A stretch of 64,000 nucleotides of DNA from JBMNMS01 sp050953445. GTDB taxonomy: Bacteria > Bacillota > Clostridia > Peptostreptococcales > Anaerovoracaceae. The stretch is from positions 992,001 to 1,056,000 of the forward strand of contig JBMNMS010000001.1 in the NCBI GenBank assembly GCA_050953445.1, read 5' to 3'. Below the pieces are notes generated by a model. The model was given only the letters and a program-made list of their open reading frames with translations, ran no database searches and was not told the origin of the DNA. Every line of letters starts with the position of its first letter. Within the stretch, counting starts at the first letter, position 1. The translations under genes and the position numbers were made by a program. Of this stretch, positions 35,398-44,111 are shown in pieces.

Positions 35398-35862
35398 TTA
35401 TTCGTCCGGATATGTTTTCCCTGTAATGGAGGTGGGGGTAATTTCATAGACTGAAGTCTTTGCCACATCTGCATCAACCATGGAAGCACCGGTTAGAGGG
35501 GGGGTATATTTTTTTACTATATCCCATAATATCTTTTGCTTTTCCGCCGGATCCTCCAGCCTTCTTATATTCCCTTTAATGATGACGCTGGTGTAGTGAA
35601 CCATAACCGCACAGGCCCGTTCCTGGTTGGGGTCATATTCCAATTCCCCCATATGATAGATTAAAAGTCCTACCTTGGAATTTTTTTCACAGTTAGTGGT
35701 CTTTGTGCCGGAAGCCCGGCCGTGAATATAGATTTTGTCGTCCTGCCAAACGAAATTGACGGGAACATTGTAGGGATAACCGTCTGCATCAACGGTGGCA
35801 AATGCTGCGCTGTGAGCTTTACCGAGGAACTCATCGATTTGCGACTTGTTTAAGTTCGACAT
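35398..35862 (-). CDS. PNPOx-like FMN-binding split-barrel protein
   Basis: A 154-residue member of the pyridoxamine 5'-phosphate oxidase-like split-barrel group that includes Nim-type nitroimidazole reductases. HSAAFATVDADGYPYNVPVNFVW and KIYIHGRASGTKTTNCEKN are the diagnostic FMN-binding segments. The frame extends upstream, but ATG 35862 follows AAAGGAG and begins the conserved domain. Its true substrate is unknown; drug inactivation should not be assumed from the fold. Confidence 0.85.
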   Translation of the reverse strand: MSNLNKSQIDEFLGKAHSAAFATVDADGYPYNVPVNFVWQDDKIYIHGRASGTKTTNCEKNSKVGLLIYHMGELEYDPNQERACAVMVHYTSVIIKGNIRRLEDPAEKQKILWDIVKKYTPPLTGASMVDADVAKTSVYEITPTSITGKTYPDE

Positions 35863-36080
35863 ACCATTTCTCCTTTCAAATGGACCGGTGCCCATATACC
35901 GGCCCCCACATCGGCTATATGACTAATTTAATAATACATAAAGAAAGGATTATTCACAAGGAAAAAAAATAATCTAATGGATCAGCAGCATAAGTTAATC
36001 ACAAAAAATGCAAAAATAATTGATTTTGCTCCAACACCAATATATAATTTGACTTTTGCAGCAAAAGACCAAAAAATAAT

Positions 36081-36111
36081 CCTGTAGCCTTTGCAATAAA
36101 AAGGCTACAGG
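36081..36111 (-). terminator. Intrinsic terminator in gene-poor stretch
   Basis: CCTGTAGCCTTT and AAGGCTACAGG form a stem of about 11 bp, with T-rich sequence on both sides (ATTATTTTTT reading minus, GTTTTCTT reading plus). It sits just downstream of the minus-strand remnant at 36160-36321 and would have ended that gene. Confidence 0.7.
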
Positions 36112-36159
36112 GTTTTCTTATCAATCAGAAACTTGTTGTACTATACAGCTAATTTTAAA

Positions 36160-36321
36160 TTATTTTTTCACACCTGCAGTAATTTTTTTAATATCCCCTA
36201 AAGTCATAAATCTCCTTGTAAAATCCACATCTATAGCCATCCCCATATCTTCAACTACTTCATCATAGTAATCAAACATATAATAATTTTTATCAACGTA
36301 AGTTCCTGTCATTTCCTTCAT
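36160..36321 (-). pseudogene. Probable 3' remnant of an unknown gene
   Basis: A 53-codon open frame begins at an ATG without any ribosome binding site and encodes a well-formed protein end: MKEMTGTYVDKNYYMFDYYD, then EVVEDMGMAIDVDF, ending ITAGVKK. A good terminator follows. An in-frame stop lies just upstream of the ATG. The composition is AT-rich compared with the neighbours. It looks like the surviving 3' end of a longer gene, of a family I do not recognise. It could also be a genuine small gene. Confidence 0.4.
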
Positions 36322-36406
36322 AGGTACGCTTTTTTATAGGCATTTATGGGACGCATGATCTAAAAAGGGGTGGCATAGGATAAATCAGGCTGCCGCATTA
36401 TTAGCA

Positions 36407-36838
36407 TTAGTCTCCTCTGGCATCCGCCTCCGCTTTTGTGCGATGAACGGTTCCATGGGGATGGTGTGGCGGGGCATAGATAGAGTAGAGCTTTAATGGT
36501 GTTCTCCCTGTGTTGATTACATTGTGTCAGGTACCGGCGGGAACAAATATGGCATCATCCCGGCAAACTTGCTGCTGAAAATAAAGTTGTTCCTTGCATT
36601 TTCCCATTTTCACGATTCCCCGTCCTGCCTCCAATCTGAGGAATTGATCGGTCTGCGGATGTATCTCTAAGCCAATTTCCCCGTTAGGTGGAATACACAT
36701 GAGAGTGAGTTGTAAATAGCGCCCCGTCCATAATGTTCTACGATAAAAGGGGTTTTGTTCCGTTGCATTTGAAATGTTGACAACAAAAGGCTCTGGGCCA
36801 AAATCAATTGTATTTTTTATGTGCCTTGTACATTGCAT
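36407..36838 (-). pseudogene. Cupin-domain protein interrupted by one in-frame TGA
   Basis: The frame from ATG 36838 codes for 103 residues of a cupin (GRYLQLTLMCIPPNGEIGLE, HPQTDQFLRLEAGRG, DDAIFVPAGT), stops at TGA 36529-36527, then continues in frame with HNVINTGRTPLKLYSIYAPP, HHPHGTVHRTKAEAD to a TAA at 36407. In this sugar-isomerase-like cupin family the residue after PAGT is normally Trp (TGG), so a single G-to-A change explains the break. No frameshift is present. The gene would be 143 residues. The ATG lacks a strong ribosome binding site. Confidence 0.8.
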
Positions 36839-36967
36839 GGCATACCCTCCATTCTTGAGTTAGTGCGTACCTTATTTTATGCTATCGTTTCTGTCCCTGT
36901 GATAAGCTTAGAAAAGTATATAGGAATATTTAACGGGATAAGTTAACTACATTAAATTCGAGGAAAG

Positions 36968-36996
36968 TTGCGGTTTTTACAACTATTGCGTATAAT
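36968..36996 (+). promoter_or_regulatory. SigA-type promoter of gltX-malQ
   Basis: TTGCGG (36968-36973) and a consensus TATAAT (36991-36996) with a 17-base spacer, 40 bases before gltX. A small dyad AAATCC/GGATTT overlaps the likely start site. Confidence 0.65.
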
Positions 36997-37036
36997 AAAT
37001 CCAACGGATTTAAGTTGAAAAAGGAGAAATAAACCC

Positions 37037-38689
37037 ATGGATTATGAGAAACTATCGGAAACTTTATTCCCCCATATAGATAAAACACCAAAGGATTATG
37101 AAGCCCTTTATCCTCCAAGAAAGCTGCCGGTTGAAAGTAAGGTGACCAGATTGGGGCCAAGCCCTACAGGTTTCATTCATCTGGGCAATTTATATGGTGC
37201 CTTTGCAGGAGAAAGGCTGGCCCATCAAAGCGGAGGGGTGTTCTACCTGCGTATCGAGGATACGGATGATAAGCGAGAGGTGGAAGGGGCAGAGAATGCG
37301 ATAATCACTTCTCTCCAGCATTTTGGTATAAGATTTGACGAAGGTGTTGGAATGTTAGGGGAAAGAGGACTTTATGGCCCATACAGGCAGAGCCATCGGG
37401 GGAAAATCTATCAATGCTTTGCAAAATGGCTGACGAAGCTGGGTTTGGCTTATCCATGTTTTTGCGGGGAAGAAGAATTACAAAGAATCAGGGGGGAGCA
37501 GGAGGCTCTAAAAGAAACGCCGGGTTATTATGGAAGATGGGCTAAATGCAGGGAATTGAGCCTGCAGGAAGTGGAGGCGAACATCGAGGCTGGAAAGCCC
37601 TTTGTTTTAAGGTTTAGATCTATGGGTAACCCTGAAAGAAGTTTTCAGATTGAAGATGGTATCCGCGGCAGTCTTTCCATGCCGGAGAATTTTCAAGATG
37701 TGGTATTGCTCAAACAAAACGGAATTCCAACATATCACTTTGCCCATGTTATAGATGATCACCTCATGAGAACCACCCACGTCCTTCGCGGCGAAGAGTG
37801 GCTATCATCCCTCCCCATCCACATTGCTCTATTTGGAGCTTTGGGATGGAAACCGCCGATCTACTGTCACACCACGGTTTTGATGAAGATGGAGGATGGC
37901 AATAAGCGGAAGCTTTCCAAGAGAAAGGATCCGGAACTTTCCCTGGACTATTACAGAGGTCAGGGATATCATCCCTGGGTTGTAAGGGAGTATCTTCTTA
38001 CCATATTGAATTCCAACTTCGAGGAATGGCGTATGGAGCATCCCCTTAGTTCTTTTGAGGATTTCGATTTCACCCTGGAAAAGATGAGCAGTTCCGGAAC
38101 CCTGTTTGACCTGGATAAATTAAACGATATAAGCAAGGATGTCCTTGTGAAGATGTCTGCTAACGAAATTTACGATTTTCTTTTGGAATGGGCTAAGGAG
38201 TATCGCAATGAGCTGGCGGAACTATTTGTAAATAACAAGGATATGATGATAAGGATACTGGATATTGAAAGAGGGGGAGAAAAGCCAAGAAAGGATCTAA
38301 TGTATGGGCAGCAGATATTTGAGTTTATAAGCTATTTTTTCGACGCCCACTATGTGCAGGAGGAAGGATTCCCTGATGAAGTCGATGCCGGTGATCTAAT
38401 TCCCATATTGAAAGCTTATTTATCAACTTATGATTTCGCAGATGATCAAAAGCAGTGGTTTGATAAGATACGTACCCTGGCGGAAAATATGGGGTATGCA
38501 GCAAAGCCCAAGGATTTTAAAAAGCAGCCAGAAAAATACAAGGGCCATGTGGGTCATGTGAGCACCGTAATAAGAATAGCTATTATGGGCAGAAGCAGTT
38601 CTCCTGATCTTTGGCAGATTCAACAGATTATGGGAGTGGAAATGATCAGACGGCGGATTGAAAAGGCAATTTCAGCATTGGAGGGGTAG
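37037..38689 (+). CDS. gltX: Glutamyl-tRNA synthetase (long clostridial form)
   Basis: A 550-residue class I aminoacyl-tRNA synthetase. After an N-terminal extension of about 35 residues comes the HIGH-type motif in GPSPTGFIHLGN, then RIEDTD. The KMSKS-type motif is KRKLSKRKDPE. HVLRGEEWLSSLPIH is typical of GluRS. It is some 65 residues longer than the common bacterial enzyme; such 550-residue forms occur in Clostridia. Many Clostridia have a second shorter GluRS, so the tRNA specificity of this copy (Glu or also Gln) is open. ATG 37037 follows AAGGAG. It is followed by malQ with a 3-base gap. Confidence 0.92.
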   Translation: MDYEKLSETLFPHIDKTPKDYEALYPPRKLPVESKVTRLGPSPTGFIHLGNLYGAFAGERLAHQSGGVFYLRIEDTDDKREVEGAENAIITSLQHFGIRFDEGVGMLGERGLYGPYRQSHRGKIYQCFAKWLTKLGLAYPCFCGEEELQRIRGEQEALKETPGYYGRWAKCRELSLQEVEANIEAGKPFVLRFRSMGNPERSFQIEDGIRGSLSMPENFQDVVLLKQNGIPTYHFAHVIDDHLMRTTHVLRGEEWLSSLPIHIALFGALGWKPPIYCHTTVLMKMEDGNKRKLSKRKDPELSLDYYRGQGYHPWVVREYLLTILNSNFEEWRMEHPLSSFEDFDFTLEKMSSSGTLFDLDKLNDISKDVLVKMSANEIYDFLLEWAKEYRNELAELFVNNKDMMIRILDIERGGEKPRKDLMYGQQIFEFISYFFDAHYVQEEGFPDEVDAGDLIPILKAYLSTYDFADDQKQWFDKIRTLAENMGYAAKPKDFKKQPEKYKGHVGHVSTVIRIAIMGRSSSPDLWQIQQIMGVEMIRRRIEKAISALEG

Positions 38690-38692
38690 CCT

Positions 38693-40174
38693 ATGAAAAG
38701 GAGCAGCGGTATACTGCTTGCAATATATTCACTTCCTTCACCCTATGGTATAGGTACATTAGGCCATGAGGCATATCGGTTTGTAGATTTTTTGGTAAGT
38801 GCAGGGCAGAGTTATTGGCAGGTGTTGCCTGTTGGCCCCACGGGTTACGGGGATTCGCCTTATCTAAGCTTTAGCACCTTTGGTGGTAATCCATACTTTA
38901 TCGACCTGGGAATGCTTATGGAGGATGGCCTGCTGAGGGCCAATGAGGTAAGGGATGTTTTTTGGGGGCAGGATCCTTCCGAAGTAGATTATGGTCTAAT
39001 ATATGAGAACCGCTGGGATGTATTGAAAAAGGCTTTTCATAGGGGTTATGATGAGCATGATACAGATCTAAAGAAGTTTGTAGCTGATCAAGAAGGCTGG
39101 CTCCATGAATATGCCTTATACATGGCAATAAAACAGCATTTTGGAATGAAATCCTGGCAGGAATGGCCCGATGATAAGATTCGGCGGGGAGAGGATGGAG
39201 CGAAAATAAAGTACGCTTCGCTTCTAAGGGAGCAGATTAATTTCCATATATACCTTCAATTTCTGTTTTTCACTCAATGGGACAGACTGCGAAAATATGC
39301 AAATATGAAAGGGGTGGGTATTATAGGGGATTTGCCTTATTATGTACCCTTAGATTCCGCCGATGTCTGGGGGAAACCCCATCTTTTTAATCTAAATGAG
39401 AACCGAATCCCCGTCAGCGTGGGAGGAGTGCCACCGGATGATTTTTCTGAATCAGGTCAATTATGGGGGAATCCGTTATATGATTGGGGTGCCATGAAGG
39501 AAGACGGTTACAATTGGTGGTGGCATCGGATGAGGGCCATGTCATATTTCTTTGATGGCATTCGCATAGATCATTTTCGCGGGATTGAAAGCTACTGGGA
39601 AATACCATGGGGTTCCCTGACGGCTGTGGAGGGACAGTGGAAAACCGGGCCGGGTATGGAGCTCATACGCATATTGCAGCAGGCCGGCGATGGTTTATTA
39701 TTAATTGCAGAGGACTTAGGTTTTCTTACTCCGCCAGCCCGCAAACTTCAGAAGGATTCTGGATTTCCCTGTATGAAAATCCTTCAATTCGCCTTCGACG
39801 GTAGACCGGATAACGAATATCTGCCTCACAATTACGAAAGAAACTGCGTCGCCTACACAGGAACTCATGATAATGACACTATTTTGGGTTGGTGGAACGG
39901 CCTGTCCCCGGGAGAGAAAAAATCGGTCATAGGATATTTCGGGATATCGGATGAGAAGCAGGCCAACTGGGAAATAATAAGGGGAGGAATGGGTTCTGTT
40001 GCCAACCTGTTCATAGCTCAAATGCAGGATTACTTAAAACTTGGTTCTGATGCAAGAATGAATGTGCCCGGGACAGGGCAGGGGAATTGGAAATGGAGAC
40101 TCGTTCCGAGTCAGTTGAATCAGGATATAGCAGAAAAAATAAGGGAATACACCTGGATATACGGTCGCTTATAA
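38693..40174 (+). CDS. malQ: 4-alpha-glucanotransferase (amylomaltase)
   Basis: A 493-residue GH77 disproportionating enzyme that transfers glucan segments between maltooligosaccharides. SGILLAIYSLPSPYGIGTLG opens the family, SYWQVLPVGPTGYGDSPYL follows, and the catalytic residues lie in FDGIRIDHFRGIESYW (nucleophile Asp), LLIAEDLGFLTP (acid/base Glu) and TGTHDNDTILGWW. Length and all motifs are standard. It starts 3 bases after gltX with GGAGGGG at the end of that gene, an unusual pairing of translation and glycogen/maltodextrin genes with no obvious functional link. Confidence 0.95.
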   Translation: MKRSSGILLAIYSLPSPYGIGTLGHEAYRFVDFLVSAGQSYWQVLPVGPTGYGDSPYLSFSTFGGNPYFIDLGMLMEDGLLRANEVRDVFWGQDPSEVDYGLIYENRWDVLKKAFHRGYDEHDTDLKKFVADQEGWLHEYALYMAIKQHFGMKSWQEWPDDKIRRGEDGAKIKYASLLREQINFHIYLQFLFFTQWDRLRKYANMKGVGIIGDLPYYVPLDSADVWGKPHLFNLNENRIPVSVGGVPPDDFSESGQLWGNPLYDWGAMKEDGYNWWWHRMRAMSYFFDGIRIDHFRGIESYWEIPWGSLTAVEGQWKTGPGMELIRILQQAGDGLLLIAEDLGFLTPPARKLQKDSGFPCMKILQFAFDGRPDNEYLPHNYERNCVAYTGTHDNDTILGWWNGLSPGEKKSVIGYFGISDEKQANWEIIRGGMGSVANLFIAQMQDYLKLGSDARMNVPGTGQGNWKWRLVPSQLNQDIAEKIREYTWIYGRL

Positions 40175-40223
40175 TATACGAACTATATATTTAAAAATCA
40201 ATTTAACCTTCGTGTTTTCAACC

Positions 40224-40253
40224 TTGCATTTTTTGAGAAAAATGTGCTAAAAT
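40224..40253 (+). promoter_or_regulatory. Promoter of purine operon
   Basis: TTGCAT (40224-40229) and TAAAAT (40248-40253), 18 bases apart, with an extended -10 (TG one base before). It starts a leader of about 220 bases before purE. No guanine, ZTP or PurR-like site was recognised in this leader. Confidence 0.55.
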
Positions 40254-40347
40254 ATTTCAAGAAACACCATAGATTTATGGTATAGATCAATTGGAGCCTG
40301 CTATGCATATGGAGGAAACCACTAAAACAGATATAATTCTTATAAAG

Positions 40348-40377
40348 GGACGTAGCTTTATTATGCTGCGTCCATTT
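40348..40377 (+). terminator. Attenuator-like hairpin in pur operon leader
   Basis: GGACGTAGC (40348-40356) pairs with GCTGCGTCC (40365-40373; one G-U pair) and is followed by ATTTTTA. It lies between the promoter and purE, so it may attenuate the operon. A 32-codon ORF (40303-40401, with GGAG before its ATG) runs through it. Confidence 0.6.
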
Positions 40378-40479
40378 TTATACTCTTTTTCTTATGGTTG
40401 AAACGTCAGATGAAAAGGAAAAGAGCCAATGAAGAAAACATGGTTACCTAAGATAATGTTCGTATTTAAGGAGGAAAAG

Positions 40480-40983
40480 ATGAAAAAAGTAGGTGTGTTA
40501 ATGGGGAGCATCAGTGATTTGGATAAGGTGCAGCCCGGATTGGACCTTTTAGATGAGTTAGAAATCCCTTTGGAGGTTCATGTATATTCTGCCCATAGAA
40601 CACCCCGTGAGGCTGCCGAATTTACAGAAAGCGCAGCGGAAAAAGGCTTTGGGGTTTTAATCGCTGCAGCCGGAAAAGCTGCCCATCTGGCGGGTGCCGT
40701 TGCTGCTGGTACAACACTTCCCGTCATAGGCATCCCCATTAAATCATCTGCCTTGGATGGCTTAGATGCCTTGCTTTCAACGGTGCAGATGCCCCAGGGA
40801 ATACCGGTGGCTACCGTGGCCATAGATGGATCATATAATGCTGCAATGTTGGCGGCCCAGATTTTAGCGGTGGAGAATCCGGAACTTGGCTTAAAGCTAA
40901 TGGAACTTCGGAGGAAAATGACCGCATCAGTTTTAGAAAAGGATCTGGAGCTGCAAGAAATCAGGAGAAGGGGAAAAAAATAA
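40480..40983 (+). CDS. purE: Phosphoribosylaminoimidazole carboxylase PurE
   Basis: A 167-residue PurE that forms CAIR in de novo purine synthesis. MGSISDLDKV and YSAHRTPREA are the substrate-binding segments, followed by AAAGKAAHLAG and LSTVQMPQGIPVATVAI. No purK lies in the operon; either this PurE uses AIR and CO2 directly (class II behaviour) or purK is elsewhere. The frame extends upstream, but ATG 40480 behind AAGGAGG is clear. First gene of the nine-gene purine operon. Confidence 0.93.
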   Translation: MKKVGVLMGSISDLDKVQPGLDLLDELEIPLEVHVYSAHRTPREAAEFTESAAEKGFGVLIAAAGKAAHLAGAVAAGTTLPVIGIPIKSSALDGLDALLSTVQMPQGIPVATVAIDGSYNAAMLAAQILAVENPELGLKLMELRRKMTASVLEKDLELQEIRRRGKK

Positions 40984-42411
40984 ATGTTTGGCAACATTAA
41001 AGAAGAATGTGGGGTTTTTGGGATTTATACGGGGGAGAGGACAGATGTGGCCGCAGATGTGTATTATGGATTGTTTTCCCTCCAGCATAGGGGGCAGGAG
41101 AGCTGTGGCATAGTGGTAAATGATCAGGGGGTTATGACGGGGTTTAAGGATGTGGGACTGGTAAACGATGTGTTCAGTTTAGATATATTAAACTCCTTAG
41201 GGAAGGGCCATATTGCCATCGGACATGTTCGCTATGGGATGAAGGACACAATTACAAGGACAAATGCCCAACCCATAACCATAAATCATATTAAGGGATC
41301 CATGTCTCTGGCCACAAATGGAAACATTATAAATGCAGAGGAACTCAGGGGTGAATTGGAAATGTCCGGTTCCATTTTTCACACCACCAGCGATAGCGAG
41401 ATTATTGCAGCTGTGATAATTAAAAATAGGCTGAAATCTGAATCCATAGAAGAAGCCATATTAAAGAGTATGGATCGCATTAAGGGGGCCTATTCCATGG
41501 TCGTCATGTCGCCTAAGAAGCTGATAGGGGTAAGGGATCCCAGGGGGTTTCGACCCCTTTGCATAGGAAGGCTTAAGGATGACTATGTGCTCAGCTCCGA
41601 AACCTGTGGGCTGGATGCAGTGGGAGCTACCTTTTTAAGGGATGTTGAACCGGGAGAAATAGTGATAATAGATGAAAACGGTATTCGCTCCATTAGAGAC
41701 TACTGCGGCAAGGAGGATAAAGCTCTATGCGTCTTTGAGTATATTTATTTTGCAAGGCCTGATTCAATCATAGATGGCACGTCGGTTCATGAATCAAGGA
41801 GGAGGGCAGGGGCCCTTTTGGCATTGGACAATCCCATCAATGCAGATGTGGTAGTAGGGGTGCCCGACTCTGGTCTGGATGCAGCTATGGGTTATTCTCA
41901 CCAATCGGGAATTCCTTATGGCCTGGGATTTGTCAAGAACAAATATATTGGAAGAACCTTTACTCATCCTGACAGAAAATATAGGGAAAATAGAGTTAGG
42001 ATTAAACTCAATGTGGTTAATGCCACAGTAAAAGGGAAAAGGGTAATAATGGTTGATGATTCCATAGTGAGGGGCACAACCAGCGCAAGAATAGTAAAGC
42101 TACTGAGAAATGCAGGGGCTACGGAGGTACACGTTCGTTCTTCTGCACCGGCCTTTATGAACCCCTGTTATTTTGGAACAGATATTGATTCCCGGGAGAA
42201 TTTGATAGCTTATAACCATAGCATAGAAGAGATAACCGGTATGATAGGGGCGGATTCCCTCGCCTTCTTAAATATCAATGACATACCTAAGCTGATAAAT
42301 GTAGGTTGTTCGGGGATATGCGATGCTTGTTTTACCGGGAACTATCCCATGGAGGTGCCTTTGTGCAAGCCTTCCCCACCTAAGGCGGCAAGAAAGATTT
42401 GCAAGGGGTAG
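40984..42411 (+). CDS. purF: Amidophosphoribosyltransferase
   Basis: The committing enzyme of purine synthesis, 475 residues, making phosphoribosylamine from PRPP and glutamine. The N-terminal nucleophile is Cys9 after a short propeptide (MFGNIKEEC), as in the Bacillus-type enzyme. The PRPP motif is VIMVDDSIVRGTTS. Cysteines for the structural 4Fe-4S cluster are seen in NPCYFGTD and CDACFTGNYP. The start directly abuts the purE stop. Confidence 0.95.
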   Translation: MFGNIKEECGVFGIYTGERTDVAADVYYGLFSLQHRGQESCGIVVNDQGVMTGFKDVGLVNDVFSLDILNSLGKGHIAIGHVRYGMKDTITRTNAQPITINHIKGSMSLATNGNIINAEELRGELEMSGSIFHTTSDSEIIAAVIIKNRLKSESIEEAILKSMDRIKGAYSMVVMSPKKLIGVRDPRGFRPLCIGRLKDDYVLSSETCGLDAVGATFLRDVEPGEIVIIDENGIRSIRDYCGKEDKALCVFEYIYFARPDSIIDGTSVHESRRRAGALLALDNPINADVVVGVPDSGLDAAMGYSHQSGIPYGLGFVKNKYIGRTFTHPDRKYRENRVRIKLNVVNATVKGKRVIMVDDSIVRGTTSARIVKLLRNAGATEVHVRSSAPAFMNPCYFGTDIDSRENLIAYNHSIEEITGMIGADSLAFLNINDIPKLINVGCSGICDACFTGNYPMEVPLCKPSPPKAARKICKG

Positions 42412-42447
42412 TAAAGAATATTGGAAATATGCCAGGAGGACAGTGAA

Positions 42448-43485
42448 ATGAAAAGCCATAGCGATAGCTATAAAGAGGCAGGGGTAGATATTACCGCAGG
42501 CTATAAAGCGGTAGAATTGATGAAAAGTCACATCAGGAAGACAATGATTCCAGGAGTTTTGTCGGGTTTGGGTGGATTTGGCGGCCTGTTTGAACTGGAT
42601 TTAAAGGGGATAGAGAAACCCGTATTGGTAAGCGGAACTGATGGTGTGGGCACCAAGTTAAAGTTGGCATTTCTGCTGGATAAACACGATACCATTGGCA
42701 TCGACTGCGTTGCAATGTGTGTAAATGATGTTATTTGCTGTGGTGCAAAACCTCTTTTTTTCCTTGACTACATTGCCCTTGGCAAAACGGAGCCGGAAAA
42801 GGTGGCTTCCATAGTTTCGGGGGTTGCGGAGGGGTGTATCATGGCGGGTGCAGCTCTTATAGGGGGGGAAACGGCCGAAATGCCCGGATTCTATGGTGAG
42901 GGTGAGTACGATGTTGCCGGTTTTACCGTAGGCCTCGTGGATAAGGATGCCATCATCGATAATTCTAAAATTAAGTTAGGGGATGTGATGATTGCTCTGC
43001 CGTCTTCGGGACTTCATTCAAACGGTTTTTCCCTGGTGCGGAAGGCTTTAAAGGTTGAAAAAAGAGATCTTTCCATTTATTCCGAGGAGTTAGGAACCAC
43101 ATTGGGAGAGGCGCTTCTTACGCCTACACGAATCTATGTGAAGCCTGTTTTGTCACTGTGCGAAAAGGTGAAGGTAAAGGGAATATGCCACATTACCGGA
43201 GGGGGTTTTTATGAGAATATCCCCAGGGTTTTGCCGGAGGGCTTATCAGCCAGAATAGAAGAAAAGGATCTGAAGATTTTACCTGTGTTTAATATGTTAC
43301 AGGCGGAGGGGGGCATCCCTGTAAGGGATATGTATAATACCTTCAATATGGGTGTGGGGATGTGTATCATAGTGGGGGAAGATGAGGCGGATAAATCCCT
43401 TGAAATATTAAAGGCAAAGGGGGAGGAGCCCTACGTTATGGGGCGGATTGTCTCCGGCGATGAAGGTGTGATAATATGTCGATAG
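42448..43485 (+). CDS. purM: Phosphoribosylformylglycinamidine cyclo-ligase (AIR synthetase)
   Basis: A 345-residue PurM that closes the imidazole ring (FGAM to AIR). ATP-binding and family motifs are VSGTDGVGTKLKLAF, AMCVNDVICCGAKPLFFLDY and ALIGGETAEMPGFY. ATG 42448 follows AGGAGG, which rules out the upstream TTG in the same frame. It overlaps purN by 10 bases. Confidence 0.95.
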   Translation: MKSHSDSYKEAGVDITAGYKAVELMKSHIRKTMIPGVLSGLGGFGGLFELDLKGIEKPVLVSGTDGVGTKLKLAFLLDKHDTIGIDCVAMCVNDVICCGAKPLFFLDYIALGKTEPEKVASIVSGVAEGCIMAGAALIGGETAEMPGFYGEGEYDVAGFTVGLVDKDAIIDNSKIKLGDVMIALPSSGLHSNGFSLVRKALKVEKRDLSIYSEELGTTLGEALLTPTRIYVKPVLSLCEKVKVKGICHITGGGFYENIPRVLPEGLSARIEEKDLKILPVFNMLQAEGGIPVRDMYNTFNMGVGMCIIVGEDEADKSLEILKAKGEEPYVMGRIVSGDEGVIICR

Positions 43486-44111
43486 GTGATAATGAAAAGA
43501 AACGGATTGCCGTCTTGGTATCCGGAGGGGGAACTAATCTACAGGCTCTGATGGATGCGGAGAAGGCGGGAAAGATTACATCGGGCAAAATTGCCCTAAT
43601 CATATCATCCAATCCGGAGGCCTACGCCTTAGAGCGCGCGGAAAAGGCAGGGATTAAGCATATGGTAGTTCGTCGTACCGCTGATAAACATCTGGAATTT
43701 GAAGATTCTTTAAACAGTATCATTGAGAAGGAAAGAATCGATTTAATAGTGCTGGCGGGGTTTATGTCGATTTTAAGCCCGGAATTTACCGGGAGGTATC
43801 ATAAAAGGATTATTAACGTTCATCCGTCACTGATCCCCTCTTTCTGCGGGAAAGGATTTTATGGGATACATGTACATAGGGCGGCCTTGGAATATGGTGT
43901 AAAAATAACGGGGGCTACCGTGCATTTCGTCAATGAAATTCCCGACGGAGGAGAAATAATAATGCAGAAGGCGGTTTGTGTCAAGGAGGGGGATACGGCT
44001 GAGGTGCTGCAAAGACGGGTTATGGAAGAGGCTGAGTGGATTATACTGCCGATTGCTGTGGAGAAGGTTTGCAGGGAGATGAAAGGAAAAATATATGATG
44101 AACAGGATTGA
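43476..44111 (+). CDS. purN: Phosphoribosylglycinamide formyltransferase
   Basis: A 211-residue formyl-tetrahydrofolate-dependent GAR transformylase. VLVSGGGTNLQALMDA binds the substrate; catalytic residues are in INVHPSLIPSFCG (Asn and His) and VNEIPDGGEIIMQ (Asp). It starts inside the end of purM and overlaps the next gene (purO) by 17 bases. Confidence 0.94.
   Translation: MSIGDNEKKRIAVLVSGGGTNLQALMDAEKAGKITSGKIALIISSNPEAYALERAEKAGIKHMVVRRTADKHLEFEDSLNSIIEKERIDLIVLAGFMSILSPEFTGRYHKRIINVHPSLIPSFCGKGFYGIHVHRAALEYGVKITGATVHFVNEIPDGGEIIMQKAVCVKEGDTAEVLQRRVMEEAEWIILPIAVEKVCREMKGKIYDEQD

Noticed and set aside
36527..36529. TGA in the cupin as selenocysteine or reassigned codon
   Set aside because: The family position is Trp, no SECIS-like element is apparent right after it, and TGA serves as a normal stop in other genes here.
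40254..40479. Guanine or ZTP riboswitch in the pur leader
   Set aside because: None of the conserved core sequences of those aptamers could be found.
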